This document shows, one piece after another, positions 27,701 through 39,700 of a stretch of DNA of 64,000 bases. Made by a program: the position numbers and the translations under genes. Within the stretch, counting starts at the first letter, position 1. Every line of letters starts with the position of its first letter. The notes under the pieces are model-generated. The model was not told the DNA's origin, did no database searches, and saw nothing but the letters and a program-made list of their open reading frames with translations. Source of the DNA: an uncultured Dehalococcoidia bacterium. GTDB taxonomy: Bacteria; Chloroflexota; Dehalococcoidia; Lucifugimonadales; GCA-2712585. Location of the stretch: assembly GCA_958295715.1 (NCBI GenBank), contig OY282371.1, positions 811,183-875,182 on the forward strand, in the 5' to 3' direction.

Positions 27701-30700
27701 TTACGCTGGGCGCAGATGATAGCGCCGCGAAGTTCCCGGAACCGGTCTTGCGCTCGACAGAGTACTGGGTGAGTGTAGCGCCGTTGGCGGCGGGGGTCGT
27801 CCAGGCCAGGTCTATCTCCGTCGAACTGTTGGTGGCGTCCTTGGTTGCGGAGAGGTCCGTTATGGCGCTGGGCGCGGTGGCGTCCGTCGTCGCGGAGGGT
27901 TCGTTGGACCATGCGGCGTCGCCCACGGAGTTGGTGGCCCTCAGCCGGTAGGTGTACAGCGTTCCCGGCGTTAGGCCGGTGTCGGAATAGGTGGTTGCGC
28001 TGACCGCGATGGACGACGACAGCAGCCCGTAGCTCCCGGAGCCGGCCTTGCGTTCCAACCGGTAGGCGGATATGGCCTCTCCGTTGGCGTTGGGCGTCGT
28101 CCAGGCCAGGTCGATTTCCGTTGAGCCGTTGGCCGCGTCCTTGGTTGCCGTCATGCCCGTTATGGCGCTGGGGACGGCGGTGCTCGTCATAGTTACGGCG
28201 TCTTCGTTGGACCAGTCCGCGTTTCCAACGGAGTTCACCGCCCGGATGCGGTAGGTGTAGGTTGACCCGGGCGTCAGGCCGCTGTCGGCGTAGCTGGTTG
28301 CGCTGGCCGCGATGGACGCCGACACCAGCCCGTAGGAACCGGCGCCTAGCTTGCGCTCCAACCGGTAGCCGCTTATGGCTGCCCCGTTGGCGGCGGGGGC
28401 CGTCCACGTCAGGGACGCGGTGCGGTAGGGGTCGGAGGAGCCGGCCGACGCGGACAGGTCGGCAACGGCGGAGGGCGCCGTGGAGTCCGTCGTGGCGCTG
28501 GCTTCGTTGGACCAGGGCGCGGGGCCTCCCGAGTTCACGGCCCGGATGCGGTAGGTGTAGAGCGTTCCCGGCGTTAGGCCGCTGTCGGAGTAGCTGGTCG
28601 CGCTGGCGGCTATGCTCGTCGATATGCTGGCGAAGTTCCCGGAACCGGCCTTGCGCTGGAGGGTGTAGCTCGTCAGGGCGAAGCCGTTGTTAGCCGGCGT
28701 CGTCCAGGCCAGGTCTATCTCCGTCGAGCCGTTGGTCGCGTCCTTGGTGGCGGTCATGCCCGACACGGCGTCGGGCTTGGTGGCCCCCGTCGTGGCGCTG
28801 GCTTCGTTGGACCAGCCCGCGTTTCCAATGGAGTTCACGGCCCGGATGCGGTAGGCGTAGGCCGTTCCCGGCGTTAGGCCGGTGTCGGAGTAGCTGGTCG
28901 CGCTGGCCCCGATGGTCGTCGATAGGTTGGCGTAGTTCCCGGCGCCGGCCTTGCGCTGGAGGGTGTAGCTGGATATCGCCGCGCCGTTGGCGGCGGGGGT
29001 CGTCCAGGTCAGGTCGATCTCCGTCGTGCCGTTGACCGCGTCGGTGGCTGCGCTGAGGTCCGACACGGCGGCGGGGGCCGCGGCGTCCGTCGTCGCGCTG
29101 TCTGTGTTGGACCACCCGGCGTTGCCCACGGAGTTGCTGGCCCGGATGCGGTAGGTGTACGTCGTCGCCGGCGTTAGGCCCGTGTCTGAGTGGCTGGTCG
29201 CGCCGGCCGCTATGCTCGTAGATATGTCGGCGAAGTTCCCGGAACCGGCCTTGCGCTGGAGGGTGTAGCTAGATATCGCCGCGCCGTTGGCGGCGGGGGC
29301 CGTCCACGCCAGGTCTATCTCCGTATCGCCGTTGGTCGAGTCCTTGGTCGCCGACAGGTCCGTCACGGCGGAGGGCGCGGTGGAGTCCGTCGTCGCGCTG
29401 GGTTCGTTGGACCAGGCCCCGCTGCCTCTGGCGTTGGAGGCCTGGATGCGGTAGGTGTAGGCCGTTCCCGGCGTTAGGCCGGTGTCGGAGTACCTGATAG
29501 CGGTGGCGCCTCTCGTCGATATGGTCGCGTAGTTCGCGGAGCCGCTCTTGCGCTGGATGGTGAAGTTGATGATGGCGGCGCCGTTGGCGGCGGGCGCGCT
29601 CCAGGCCAGATTTATCTGCGACGAGCCGTTGGTCGCGTCCTTGGTGGCGGTGAAGTTCGTTATGCGCGCGGGCGGCGCCGCGTTCGTCGTGGCGCTGTCT
29701 GTGTTGGACCAGGGCGCGTCGCCCAGGGAGTTCGTGGCCCTCAGCCGGTAGCTGTACGTCGTCGCCGGGTTTAGGCCGGTGTCGGCGTAGGTGGTTGCGC
29801 TGACGGCTATGGACGACGACACCAGCCCCCAGGCGCCGGAGCCGGCCTTGCGTTCCAGCCGGTAGGCGGATAGGGCGGCGCCGTGGTTGGCGGGCGTCGT
29901 CCAGGTCAGGTCTATGTCCCTCGAGCCGAAGACCGGGTCCTTGACTGCGGAGAGGTCCGTTATCTTGGCGGGAACGTCGTTGTCCGTCGTCGCGCTGGGC
30001 TCGTTGGACCAGGCCGCGGCGCCGCCGGAGTTGGCGGCCCGGATCCGGTAGGTGTACATCGTCGCCGGCGTCAGGCCGGTGTCGGAGTAGCTGGTGGCGC
30101 TGGCCCCGATGGACGCCGACACCAGCCCGTAGTTCCCGGAGCCGGCCTTGCGTTCCAGCCGGTAGCCGGTGAGGGCGGCGCCGTTGGTGGCGGGAGTCGT
30201 CCAGGCCAGGTCGATTTCCGTCGAGCCGTTGGTCGCGTCCTTGGTCGCGGTCATGCCCGACACGGCGTCGGGCTTGGCGATGTCCGTCGTCGCGGCGGGC
30301 GCGTTGGACCACCCGGCGTCGCCTAAGGAGTTGGTGGCCCGCAGCCGGTAGGTGTAGGTCGTCGCCGGCGTGAGGCCCGTGTCGGAGTAGCTGGTCGTGG
30401 TGACGGTTATGGACGACGACAGCAGCGCGTAGGAACCGGAACCTACCTTGCGTTCCAGCCGGTAGGCCGATAGGGCGGCGCCGTGGTTGTTGGGCGTAGA
30501 CCAGGCCAGGTTTATCTGCGTGTCGCCGTTGGTCGCGTCTACGGTGGCCGACAGGTCCGATATGGTGGCGGGAACGTCGTTGTCCGTCGTCGCCGACGGC
30601 TCGTTGGACCATTCCCCGGAGCCTAAGGAGTTGGTGGCCCGTATCCGGTAGGTGTAGGCCGTTCCCGGCGTGAGGCCCGTGTCGGCGTGCGCAATTTGGA

Positions 30701-33700
30701 TGGAGGTTGCCGACCATATAGTCGCGTAGTCCCCGGAGCCGGCCTTGCGCTGGATGGTGAAGCCGGTGATGGTGGCGCCGTTGTTGGCGGGGGCGCTCCA
30801 CCCCAGGTTTATCTGCGTCTTGCCGTTGGTCAAGTCCTTGGTCGCGGTGAAGCCCGACATGGTGGCGGGGGCGGCGGTGTCCGTCGTCGCGGCGGGCGTG
30901 TTGGACCAGGCCGCGTCGCCTATGGAGTTGGTGGCCCGCAGCCGGTAGCTGTAGCTCTTTCCCCCCTCCAGGCCCGTGTCGGAGTAGCTGGTTGCGGTGA
31001 CCCCGACGGTCGACGACAGCAGCCCCCAGGAACCGGAACCTACCTTGCGTTCCAGCCGGTAGGCGGATATGGCCTGCCCGTGGTTGTGGGGCGTCGTCCA
31101 GGCCAGGTCTATCTCACTAGCCCCGTTGGTGGCGTCCTTGGTCGCCGTCATGCCCGTTATGGTGGCGGGAACGTCGTCTTCCGTCCTCGCAGAGCTGTCG
31201 TCGGACCAGGGCCCGTCGCCTATGGTGTTGGTGGCCCGGATGCGGTAGGTGTAGGTCGTTCCCGGCGTCAGGCCCCTGTCGGCGTAGATGTCGAGGCCGG
31301 CCGCTATGGACGTCGATACGTTGGCGTAGTTCCCGGAGCCGGTCTTGCGCTGGAGGGTGTAGCTCGTTATCGGCGAGCCGTTGGAGGCGGGGGCCGTCCA
31401 AGCCGGGTTTATCTGCGTCTTGCCGTTGGTCCCGTCCTTAGCCACGCGGAAGCTCGTTATCTTGGCGGGGGCGGCGGTGTCCGTCGTCGCGCTGGGTTCG
31501 TTGGACCACCCGGCGTTCCCCAAGGAGTTGACCGCCCGGATGCGGTAGGTGTAGAGCGTTCCCCCCACCAGGCCCGTGTCGGAGTAGCTGGTGGCGCTGG
31601 CCCCGATGGTCGTCGATATGTTGGCGAAGCTCCCGGAGTCGGGCTTGCGCTGTAGGGTGTAGCTGGTTATCGCCGAGCCGTGGGCGTTGGGGGCCGTCCA
31701 CGCCAGGTCTATCTCACTGGCCCCGTTGGTGGCGTCCTTGGTGGCGGTGAAGACCGTTATGGAGGCGGGAACGTCGTTGTCCGTCGTCGCGCTGGGCGTG
31801 TTAGACCAGGCCCCGTCTCCAATGGCGTTGCTGGCCCGTATGCGGTAGGTGTACATAGTCGCCGGCGTCAGGCCCGTGTGGGAGTAGACGGTTGCGGCTA
31901 TGTCTACGGACGTCGATACGTCCTTCCACATCCCCGAACCGACCTTGACCTGGAGGGTGTAGGCGTTGGTGTTTCTGCCGTTGAAGAGGGGCGTGTTCCA
32001 GGCCAGGTCTATCTCCGTCGAGCCGTTGGTCGCGTCCTTGGTCGCCCTCAGGTTCGATACGGCGGAGGGAACGGTCTGGTCCGTCTCTACGGCGGGCGTG
32101 TTGGACCAGGCCGCGTCGCCCACCGAGTTCGCGGCCCGGATGCGGTAGCTGTAGTTTGTCCACGGCGAGAGGCCCGTGTCGGAGTAGGTGGTGGCGCCGG
32201 CCGCGATGGAGGACGACACCAGCCCCCAACTCCCGGAGCCGGCCTTGCGTTCCAGCCGGTAGCCGGTGATGGCTTGTCCGTTGTTGGCGGGGGCCGTCCA
32301 CGCCAGGTCGACTTCAGTCGCGCCGTTGGTGGCGTCCTTGGTCGCGGTCAGGTCCGACACGGCGTCGGGCACGCCGTCGGTAGTCGCGCTGGCCTCGTTG
32401 GACCACACCGCGTTGCCTTCGGAGTTCACGGCGCGGATCTGGTAGGTGTAGGTCGTTCCCGCCGTGAGGCCCGTGTTCGCGTAGCTGGTGGCGGTGGCCC
32501 CCAAGGTCGTCGCTGCCACCGTGTAGCTCCCGGAGCCGGCCTTGCGCTGGAAGGTGTAGCCGGTGATGTTGGCCCCGTGGTTGTTCGGGGCCGTCCACGC
32601 CAGGTTTATCTGCGAAGAGCCGTTGGTCCCGTCCTTGGTCGCCGTGAGGTCCGTTATCTTGGCGGGAACGTCGTCGTCCGTCGTCGCGGAGGGTTCGTTG
32701 GACCAGGCCGCGTCGCCCACGGAGTTGGTGGCCCGGATGCGGTAGGTGTAGGCCGTCCCCGGCGTGAGGCCGGTGTCGGAGTAGCTGGTGTCGCTGGCCC
32801 CGATGGACGACGACACCAGCCCGTAGTTCCCGGAGCCGGCCTTGCGTTCCAACCGGTAGCCGGTTATCGCCGCCCCGTTGTTGACGGGGGCTGTCCAGGC
32901 CAGGTCTATCTCCGTCTTGCCGTTGGTCGCGTCCTTGGTCGCGGTCATGCCCGACACGGCGGCGGGCACGTTGTCCGTAGTCGCGGAGGGTTCGTTGGAC
33001 CACCCGCCGTTTCCTATGGAGTTCACGGCCCTGATGCGGTAGGTGTAGGCCGTTCCCGCCGTTAGGCCGGTGTCGGAGTAGCTGGTGGCGCTGGCCCCGA
33101 TGGAGGACGACACCAGGGCAAAGTTCCCGGAACCGGTCTTGCGTTCCAACCGGTAGCCGGTGATGGCCTTCCCGTTGTTGGCGGGGGTGGACCAGGCCAG
33201 GTCTATCTCCGTCGAGCCGCTGGTCGCGTCGGTGGTCGCGGTGAGGTCGGATATGGTGGCGGGCACGTTGTCCGTAGTCTCGGTGGCCTCGTTGGACCAC
33301 TCCGCGTTCCCCACGCTGCTCACGGCCCGGATGCGGTAGGTGTAGGTCGTTCCCGGCGTGAGGCCCGTGTTCCAGTAGCTGGTGGCGGTGGCCGAGATGG
33401 TCGTCGACACGTTGGCGTAGTTCCCGGAGCCGGCCTTGCGCTGGAGGATGAAGCCGGTGATTGACGCCCCGTTGTCGGCGGGGATAGTCCAGTCCACGTC
33501 GATTTCCGTGGAGCTGTTGGTCGTGTCCTTGACCGCGGTGAGGTCCGTTATCTTGGAGGGAACGTTGTCGGTGGTCGCCGAGGGTTCGTTGGACCAGGGG
33601 GCGTCGCCTATGGAGTTGGTGGCCCGTATGCGGTAGGTGTAGGCCGTGCCCGGCGTGAGGCCCGTGTCGGCGTAGGTGGTGGCGCTGGCCCCGATGGTGG

Positions 33701-36700
33701 TCGACACGTTGGCGTAGTTCCCGGAGCCGGTCTTGCGCTGGAGGGTGTAGCTCGTGATGGCCGAGCCGTGGTTGTTGGGGGCCGTCCAGGCCAGGTCTAT
33801 CTCCGAGGAACTGTTGGTGGCGTCCTTGGTGGCCGTCAGGCCCGACACGGCGGCGGGGGCGGTGGAGTCCGTAGTCGCGCTGGCCGCGCTGGACCAGGCG
33901 CCGCTTCCCACGGAGTTCGTGGCGCGCACCTGGTAGGCGTAGGTCGCTCCCGGCGTTAGGCCGGTGTGCGAGAAGGAGGTGGTTGTAATGGTGTCCGGCA
34001 GCGCCATAAAACCTAGTCCCCCAGGCCCGATGGCCTGGACGGTGTAGCTGGTGATGGCCGCGCCGTTGTTGGCGGGGGCCGTCCACGCCAGGTCGATTTC
34101 AGTCGAGCCGTTGGTGGCGTCCTTGGTCGCGGTGAAGACCGTTATCTGCGCGGGGACGGCGGCGTCCGTCGTTTCAGACGGCGCGTTGGACCACCCGCCG
34201 GCGCCTATGCTGTTCACGGCCCGGATCTGGTAGGTGTAGGTCGTCGCCGGGGTGAGGCCGGTGTCGGAGTAGCTGGTCGCGCTGGCCGCTATGGACGTCG
34301 ACACGGTGGCGTAGCTCCCGGTTCCGGTCTTGCGCTGGAGGGTGTAGCTGGTTATCGCCGAGCCGCCGGTGGCGGGGGCCGTCCACGCCAGGTCGATTTC
34401 AGTCGCGCTGTTGGTTGCGTCCTTGGTGGCCGTCATGCCCGACACGGCGGAGGGGGCGATGGCGTCCGTCGTCGCGGACGGCTCGTTGGACCACTCCCCG
34501 TTCCCCACGGAGTTCCTGGCGCGGATGCGGTAGGTGTAGGCCGTTCCCGGCGTTAGGCCCGTGTCGGAGTACCTGATACCGGCGGCGTTTCTCGTCGCTA
34601 TGGTCGCGTAGCTCGCGGAACCGTGCTTGCGCTGGATGGTGTAGTCGATGATGGCCGCGCCGTTGGCGGCGGGGGCCGACCAGACCAGGTTTATCTGCGA
34701 CGAGCCGTTGGTCCCGTCCTTGGTGGCGGTGAAGCCCGACATGGTGGCGGGAACGTCGGCGTTCGTCGTCGCGAAGGGTTCGTTGGACCAGGGCGCGTCG
34801 CCCAGGGCGTTCGTCGCCCGCAGCCGGTAGGTGTACTTCGTCGCCGGCGAGAGGCCCGTGTCGGAGTAGCTGGTGTCGGTTATCCCGATGGTCGACGACA
34901 GCAGGGTAAAGCTCCCGGAGCCGACCTTGCGCTCCAGCCGGTAGGCGGATATGGCCCGCCCGTGGTTGCCGGGCGTCGTCCACGCCAGGTCTATCTCCGT
35001 TGAGCCGTTGGTCGAGTCCTTGGTGGCGGTGAGGCCCGTTATCTTGGCGGGCACGTCGTCGTCCGTCGCCACCAGGGCCAAGTTGGACCAGTCGGCGTCG
35101 CCCACGGAGTTCGTGGCGCGTATCTGGTAGGCGTAGGCCTCGGAGGGGGTGAGGCCGGTGTCGGAGTAGCTGGTGGCGCTGGCGGCGATGGACGACGACA
35201 CCGTCACCCAGACGGTTGTCCCTCCCAGACGCCGCTGGAGGGTGTAGCCGGATATGGCCGCGCCGTTGGCGTCGGCGGCCGTCCACGCCAAGTCCACCTC
35301 CGTTGAACTGTTGGTCGCGTCCTTGGTCGCCGTCAGGTCTGTTATCTTCGAGGGCTTGGTGGCGTCCGTCGTTTCGGAGACCTCGTTGGACCAGTCGGCG
35401 TCGCCCTTGGAGTTCTTGGCCCGCAGCCGGTAGGTGTATTCAACGCCCGGCGAGAGGCCCGTGTCGGAGTAGCTGGTGTCGGTGGCCCCGATGGTCGTCG
35501 ACACGTCGGTGAAGGTCCCGGAGCCGCTCTTGCGCTGGAGGGTTAAGGCGCTGATGGTCTCTCCGTTGGCGGCGGGGGCCGTCCACGCCAGGTCTATCTC
35601 CGACGAGCCGTTGGTCGCGTCCTTGGTCGCGGTGAGGTCCGTAATGGCGTCGGGCTTGGCGGTCTGCCGCGTCGTTATGGTCACCGCGTTGGACCCCGCG
35701 CCGTTGCCGACGGAGTTCCTAACAATGATGTCGAAAGTATGCTCCGTTCCGGGGGAAAGGCCGGTTGCGGTGTAGCTGGTTGTGCCCCCGTCCACCGTCA
35801 CGTCCGAGGGGCTTACCAGAATCCACTGGGTGGTCGCTCCATAGACCTTCCGGACCGAGTACCGGTCTATATTGGCCCCGTTGTGCGCCGGCGTTGTCCA
35901 CTTAAGCAACACGGAGCGGTGGGGGTCGGAGGCCGGGAGCTCCGCCGTCAGGTCCGTTATGGCGTCGGGCACGGCGGTGTCCGTCGTCGCGAAGGGCTCG
36001 TTGGACCAGCCCGCGTCTCCCACGGAGTTGGTGGCCCGCAGGCGGTAGGTGTACTTTGTCGCCGGGGTGAGGCCCGTGTCGGAGTAGGTGGTGGCGGTGA
36101 CCCCGATGGCCGACGTCACCAGGGCGTAGTTCCCCGTGCCGGCCTTGCGCTCCAGCCGGTAGCCGGTGAGGGTTTGCCCGTGGTTGGCGGGGGTCGTCCA
36201 CGCCAGGTTCACCTGCCGCGCGCCGCTCTTGGTGGCCGTCATGCCCGTTATGGCGGCGGGAACGTCGTTGTCCGTAGTCGCGGTGGGTTCGTTGGACCAC
36301 GGCGCGTTCCCCACGCCGTTCACGGCCCGGATCTGGTAGGTGTACAGCGTTCCCGGCGTCAGGCCCGTGTCGGAGTAGCTGGTGTCGCCGGCCCCGATGG
36401 TCGTGGACACGTTGGCGTAGCTCCCGGAACCGGCCTTGCGCTGTAGGGTGTAGCTCGTTATGGCCGACCCGTGGGCGGCGGGGGCCGTCCACGCCAAGTC
36501 TATCTCCGTCTTGCCGTTGGTCGCGTCCTTGGTCGCGGTGAGGCCCGTTATCTTGGCGGGGGCGTCGTTGTCCGTCGTCGCGCTGGGCGTGTTAGACCAG
36601 GGCGCGTTTCCAACGGCGTTCCTGGCCCGTATGCGGTAGGTGTACGACGTTCCCGGCGTCAGGCCCGTGTCGGAGTAGACGGTTGCGGCTATGTCTACGG

Positions 36701-39700
36701 ACGTCGACACGTCCTCCCAGTCCCCGGAGCCGGCCTTGCGCTGGAGGGTGTAGTAGTTGGTGTTTCTGCCGTTGAAGACGGGCGTGTTCCATGCCAGGTC
36801 TATCTCCGTCTTGCCGTTGGTCGCGTCCTTGGTCGCCATCAGGTTCGATACGGCGTCGGGAACGCCCTGGTCCGTCTCTAGGGAGGGCGTGTTGGACCAG
36901 CCCGCGTCGCCGGCGGTGTTGCTGGCCCGGATGCGGTAGGTGTAGGTTGTCCACGGCGTCAGGCCCGTGTCGGAGTAGGTGGTGGCGCCGGCCGCGATGG
37001 AGGACGACGCCAGGACAAAGTTCCCCGTGCCTTTCTTGCGTTCCAGCCGGTAGCCGGTGATGGCCGAGCCGCCGGATGCGGGGGCCGTCCACGCCAAGTC
37101 GACTTCCGTCGCGCCGTTGGTGGCGTCCTTGGTCGCCGACAGGTCCGACACGGCCTCGGGGGGGCTGGCGGTAGTCTCGCTGGCGTCGTTGGACCACGGC
37201 GCGTTTCCTTCGGAGTTCACGGCCCGGATCTGGTAGGTGTAGGTCGTTCCCGCCGTCAGGCCCGTGTCGGAGTAGCTGGTGGCGCCGGCCGCGATGGTCG
37301 TCGACACGTTGGAGTAGCTCCCGGAGCCGGTCTTGCGCTGGAGGGTGTAGCTAGATATCGCCGCCCCGTGGTTGACGGGGGCCGTCCACGCCAGGTCTAT
37401 CTCCGTCCCACTGTTGGTCGAGTCCTTGGTCGCCGTCAGGTCCGTTATCTTGGCGGGGGCGGCGTTGTCCGTCGTCGCGAAGGGCTCGTTGGACCAGGCC
37501 GCGTCTCCCAGGGAGTTGGTGGCCCGCAGGCGGTAGGTGTACTTTGTCGCCGGGGTGAGGCCCGTGTCGGAGTAGGTGGTGGCGGTGACCCCGATGGCCG
37601 ACGTCACCAGGGCGTAGTTCCCCGTGCCGGCCTTGCGCTCCAGCCGGTAGCCGCTGAGGGCGGCCCCGTGGGATGCGGGGGTCGTCCACGCCAGGTTCAC
37701 CTGCCGCGCGCCGCTCTTGGTGGCCGTCATGCCCGTTATGGCGGCGGGAACGTCGTTGTCCGTAGTCGCGCTGGGTTCGTTGGACCACGGCGCGTTCCCC
37801 ACGCCGTTCACCGCCCGGATCTGGTAGGTGTACAGCGTTCCCGGCGTGAGGCCCGTGTCGGAGTAGCTGGTGTCGCCGGCCCCGATGCTGGTCGACACGT
37901 TAGTGTAGCTCCCGGAACCGGCCTTGCGCTGTAGGGTGTAGCTCGTTATGGCCGACCCGTGGGCGGCGGGGGTCGTCCACGCCAAGTCTATCTCCGTCTT
38001 GCCGTTGGCCGCGTCCTTGGTGGCGGTGAGGCCCGTTATCTTGGCGGGAACGTCGTTGTCCGTCGTCGCGCTGGGTTCGTTAGACCAGGGGCCGTTTCCA
38101 ATGGCGTTGACGGCCCGGATCTGGTAGGTGTACATCGTGCCCGGCGTGAGGCCCGTGTCGGAGTAGCTGGTGTCGCTGGCCCCGATGCTGGTCGACACGT
38201 TGGTGTAGCTCCCGGAACCGGCCTTGCGCTGTAGGGTGTAGCTCGTTATGGCCGACCCGTGGTTGTTGGGGGCCGTCCACGCCAAGTCTATCTCCGTCTT
38301 GCCGTTGGTCGCGTCCTTGGTGGCGGTGAGGCCCGTTATCTTGGCGGGAACGTCGTTGTCCGTCGTCGCGCTGGGCGTGTTGGACCAGGCCGCGTTGCCC
38401 ACGTTGTTCACGGCCCGGATCTGGTAGGTGTACATCGTTCCCGGCGTCAGGCCCGTGTCGGAGTAGCTAGTGTCGCCGGCCCCGATGCTAGTCGATACGT
38501 TCTCCCAGTCCCCGGAGCCGGCCTTGCGCTGTAGGGTGTAGCTAGATATCGCCGCGCCGTTGGCGGCGGGGGCCGTCCACGCCAAGTCTATCTCCGTCTT
38601 GCCGTTGGTCGCGTCCTTGGTCGCGGTGAGGTCCGACACGGCGTCGGGCACGTTGTCCGTAGTCGCGCTGGCCTCGTTGGACCAGACCGCGTTCCCCGCG
38701 CTGTTCACCGCCCGGATCTGGTAGGTGTAGGCCGTTCCCCCCGTTAGGCCCGTGTCGGAGTAGCTGGTGGCCCCGGCCGCTATGGACGTGGACACGTTGG
38801 CGTAGCTCCCGGAACCGGCCTTGCGCTGGAGGGTGTAGCCGGATATCGCCGCCCCGCCGGTGGCGGGGGCCGTCCACGCCAGGTCTATCTCCGTCCCACT
38901 GTTGGTCGAGTCCTTGGTCGCCGTCAGGTCCGTTATCTTGGCGGGGGCGATGGCGTCCGTCGTCTCGCTGGGCTCGTTGGACCAGGCCCCGTCTCCTTCG
39001 GAGTTCTTGGCCCGGATCTGGTAGGTGTAGGTCGTGCCCGGCGAGAGGCCGGTGTCGGAGTAGGTGGTGGCGCTGGCCCCGATGGTCGTGGACACGTTGG
39101 CGTAGTCGCCGGAACCGGCCTTGCGCTGGAGGGTGTAGCCGGTTATGGCCGAGCCGCCGGATGCGGGGGCCGTCCACGCCAGGTCTATCTCCGTAGAGCC
39201 GTTGGTGGCGTCCTTGGTCGCGGTCAGGTCGGACACGGCGGAGGGGACGGCGTTGCCCGTCGTTTCGCTCTCCTCGTTCGACCACCCGCCGCCGCCGAAG
39301 GAGTTCATAGCCCGAATCCGGTACGTGTACGCGGTGTTGGCCGCGAGGCCCGTGTCCGAATAACTCGTCGCGCCTGCCCCTATGCCCGAAGATACGTCCG
39401 CGTAACTCCCAGACCCGCTCTTGCGCTGCAGCGTGTAGCCCGTTATAGATGCCCCCCCGTTGGAGGCGGGCGCGCTCCACGTCAAGTCCACAGCCGACCA
39501 CCCGGAAGCGGTCGCGCTCAGCCCCGTCGGTGCGCCCGGACGCCCAGCCCCCAACGTCGCGCTCTGCTGCCGCGTCGCGTCCCCGACACCCACCGAGTTC
39601 ACCGCGCGTATGCGGTACCGGTACGTCGTGTTGCCCGCCACCGTGCTGTCCGTATACGTAAGGGTCGTGGAAGCCGTGGTCGTAATCAGGTCCCACGGCC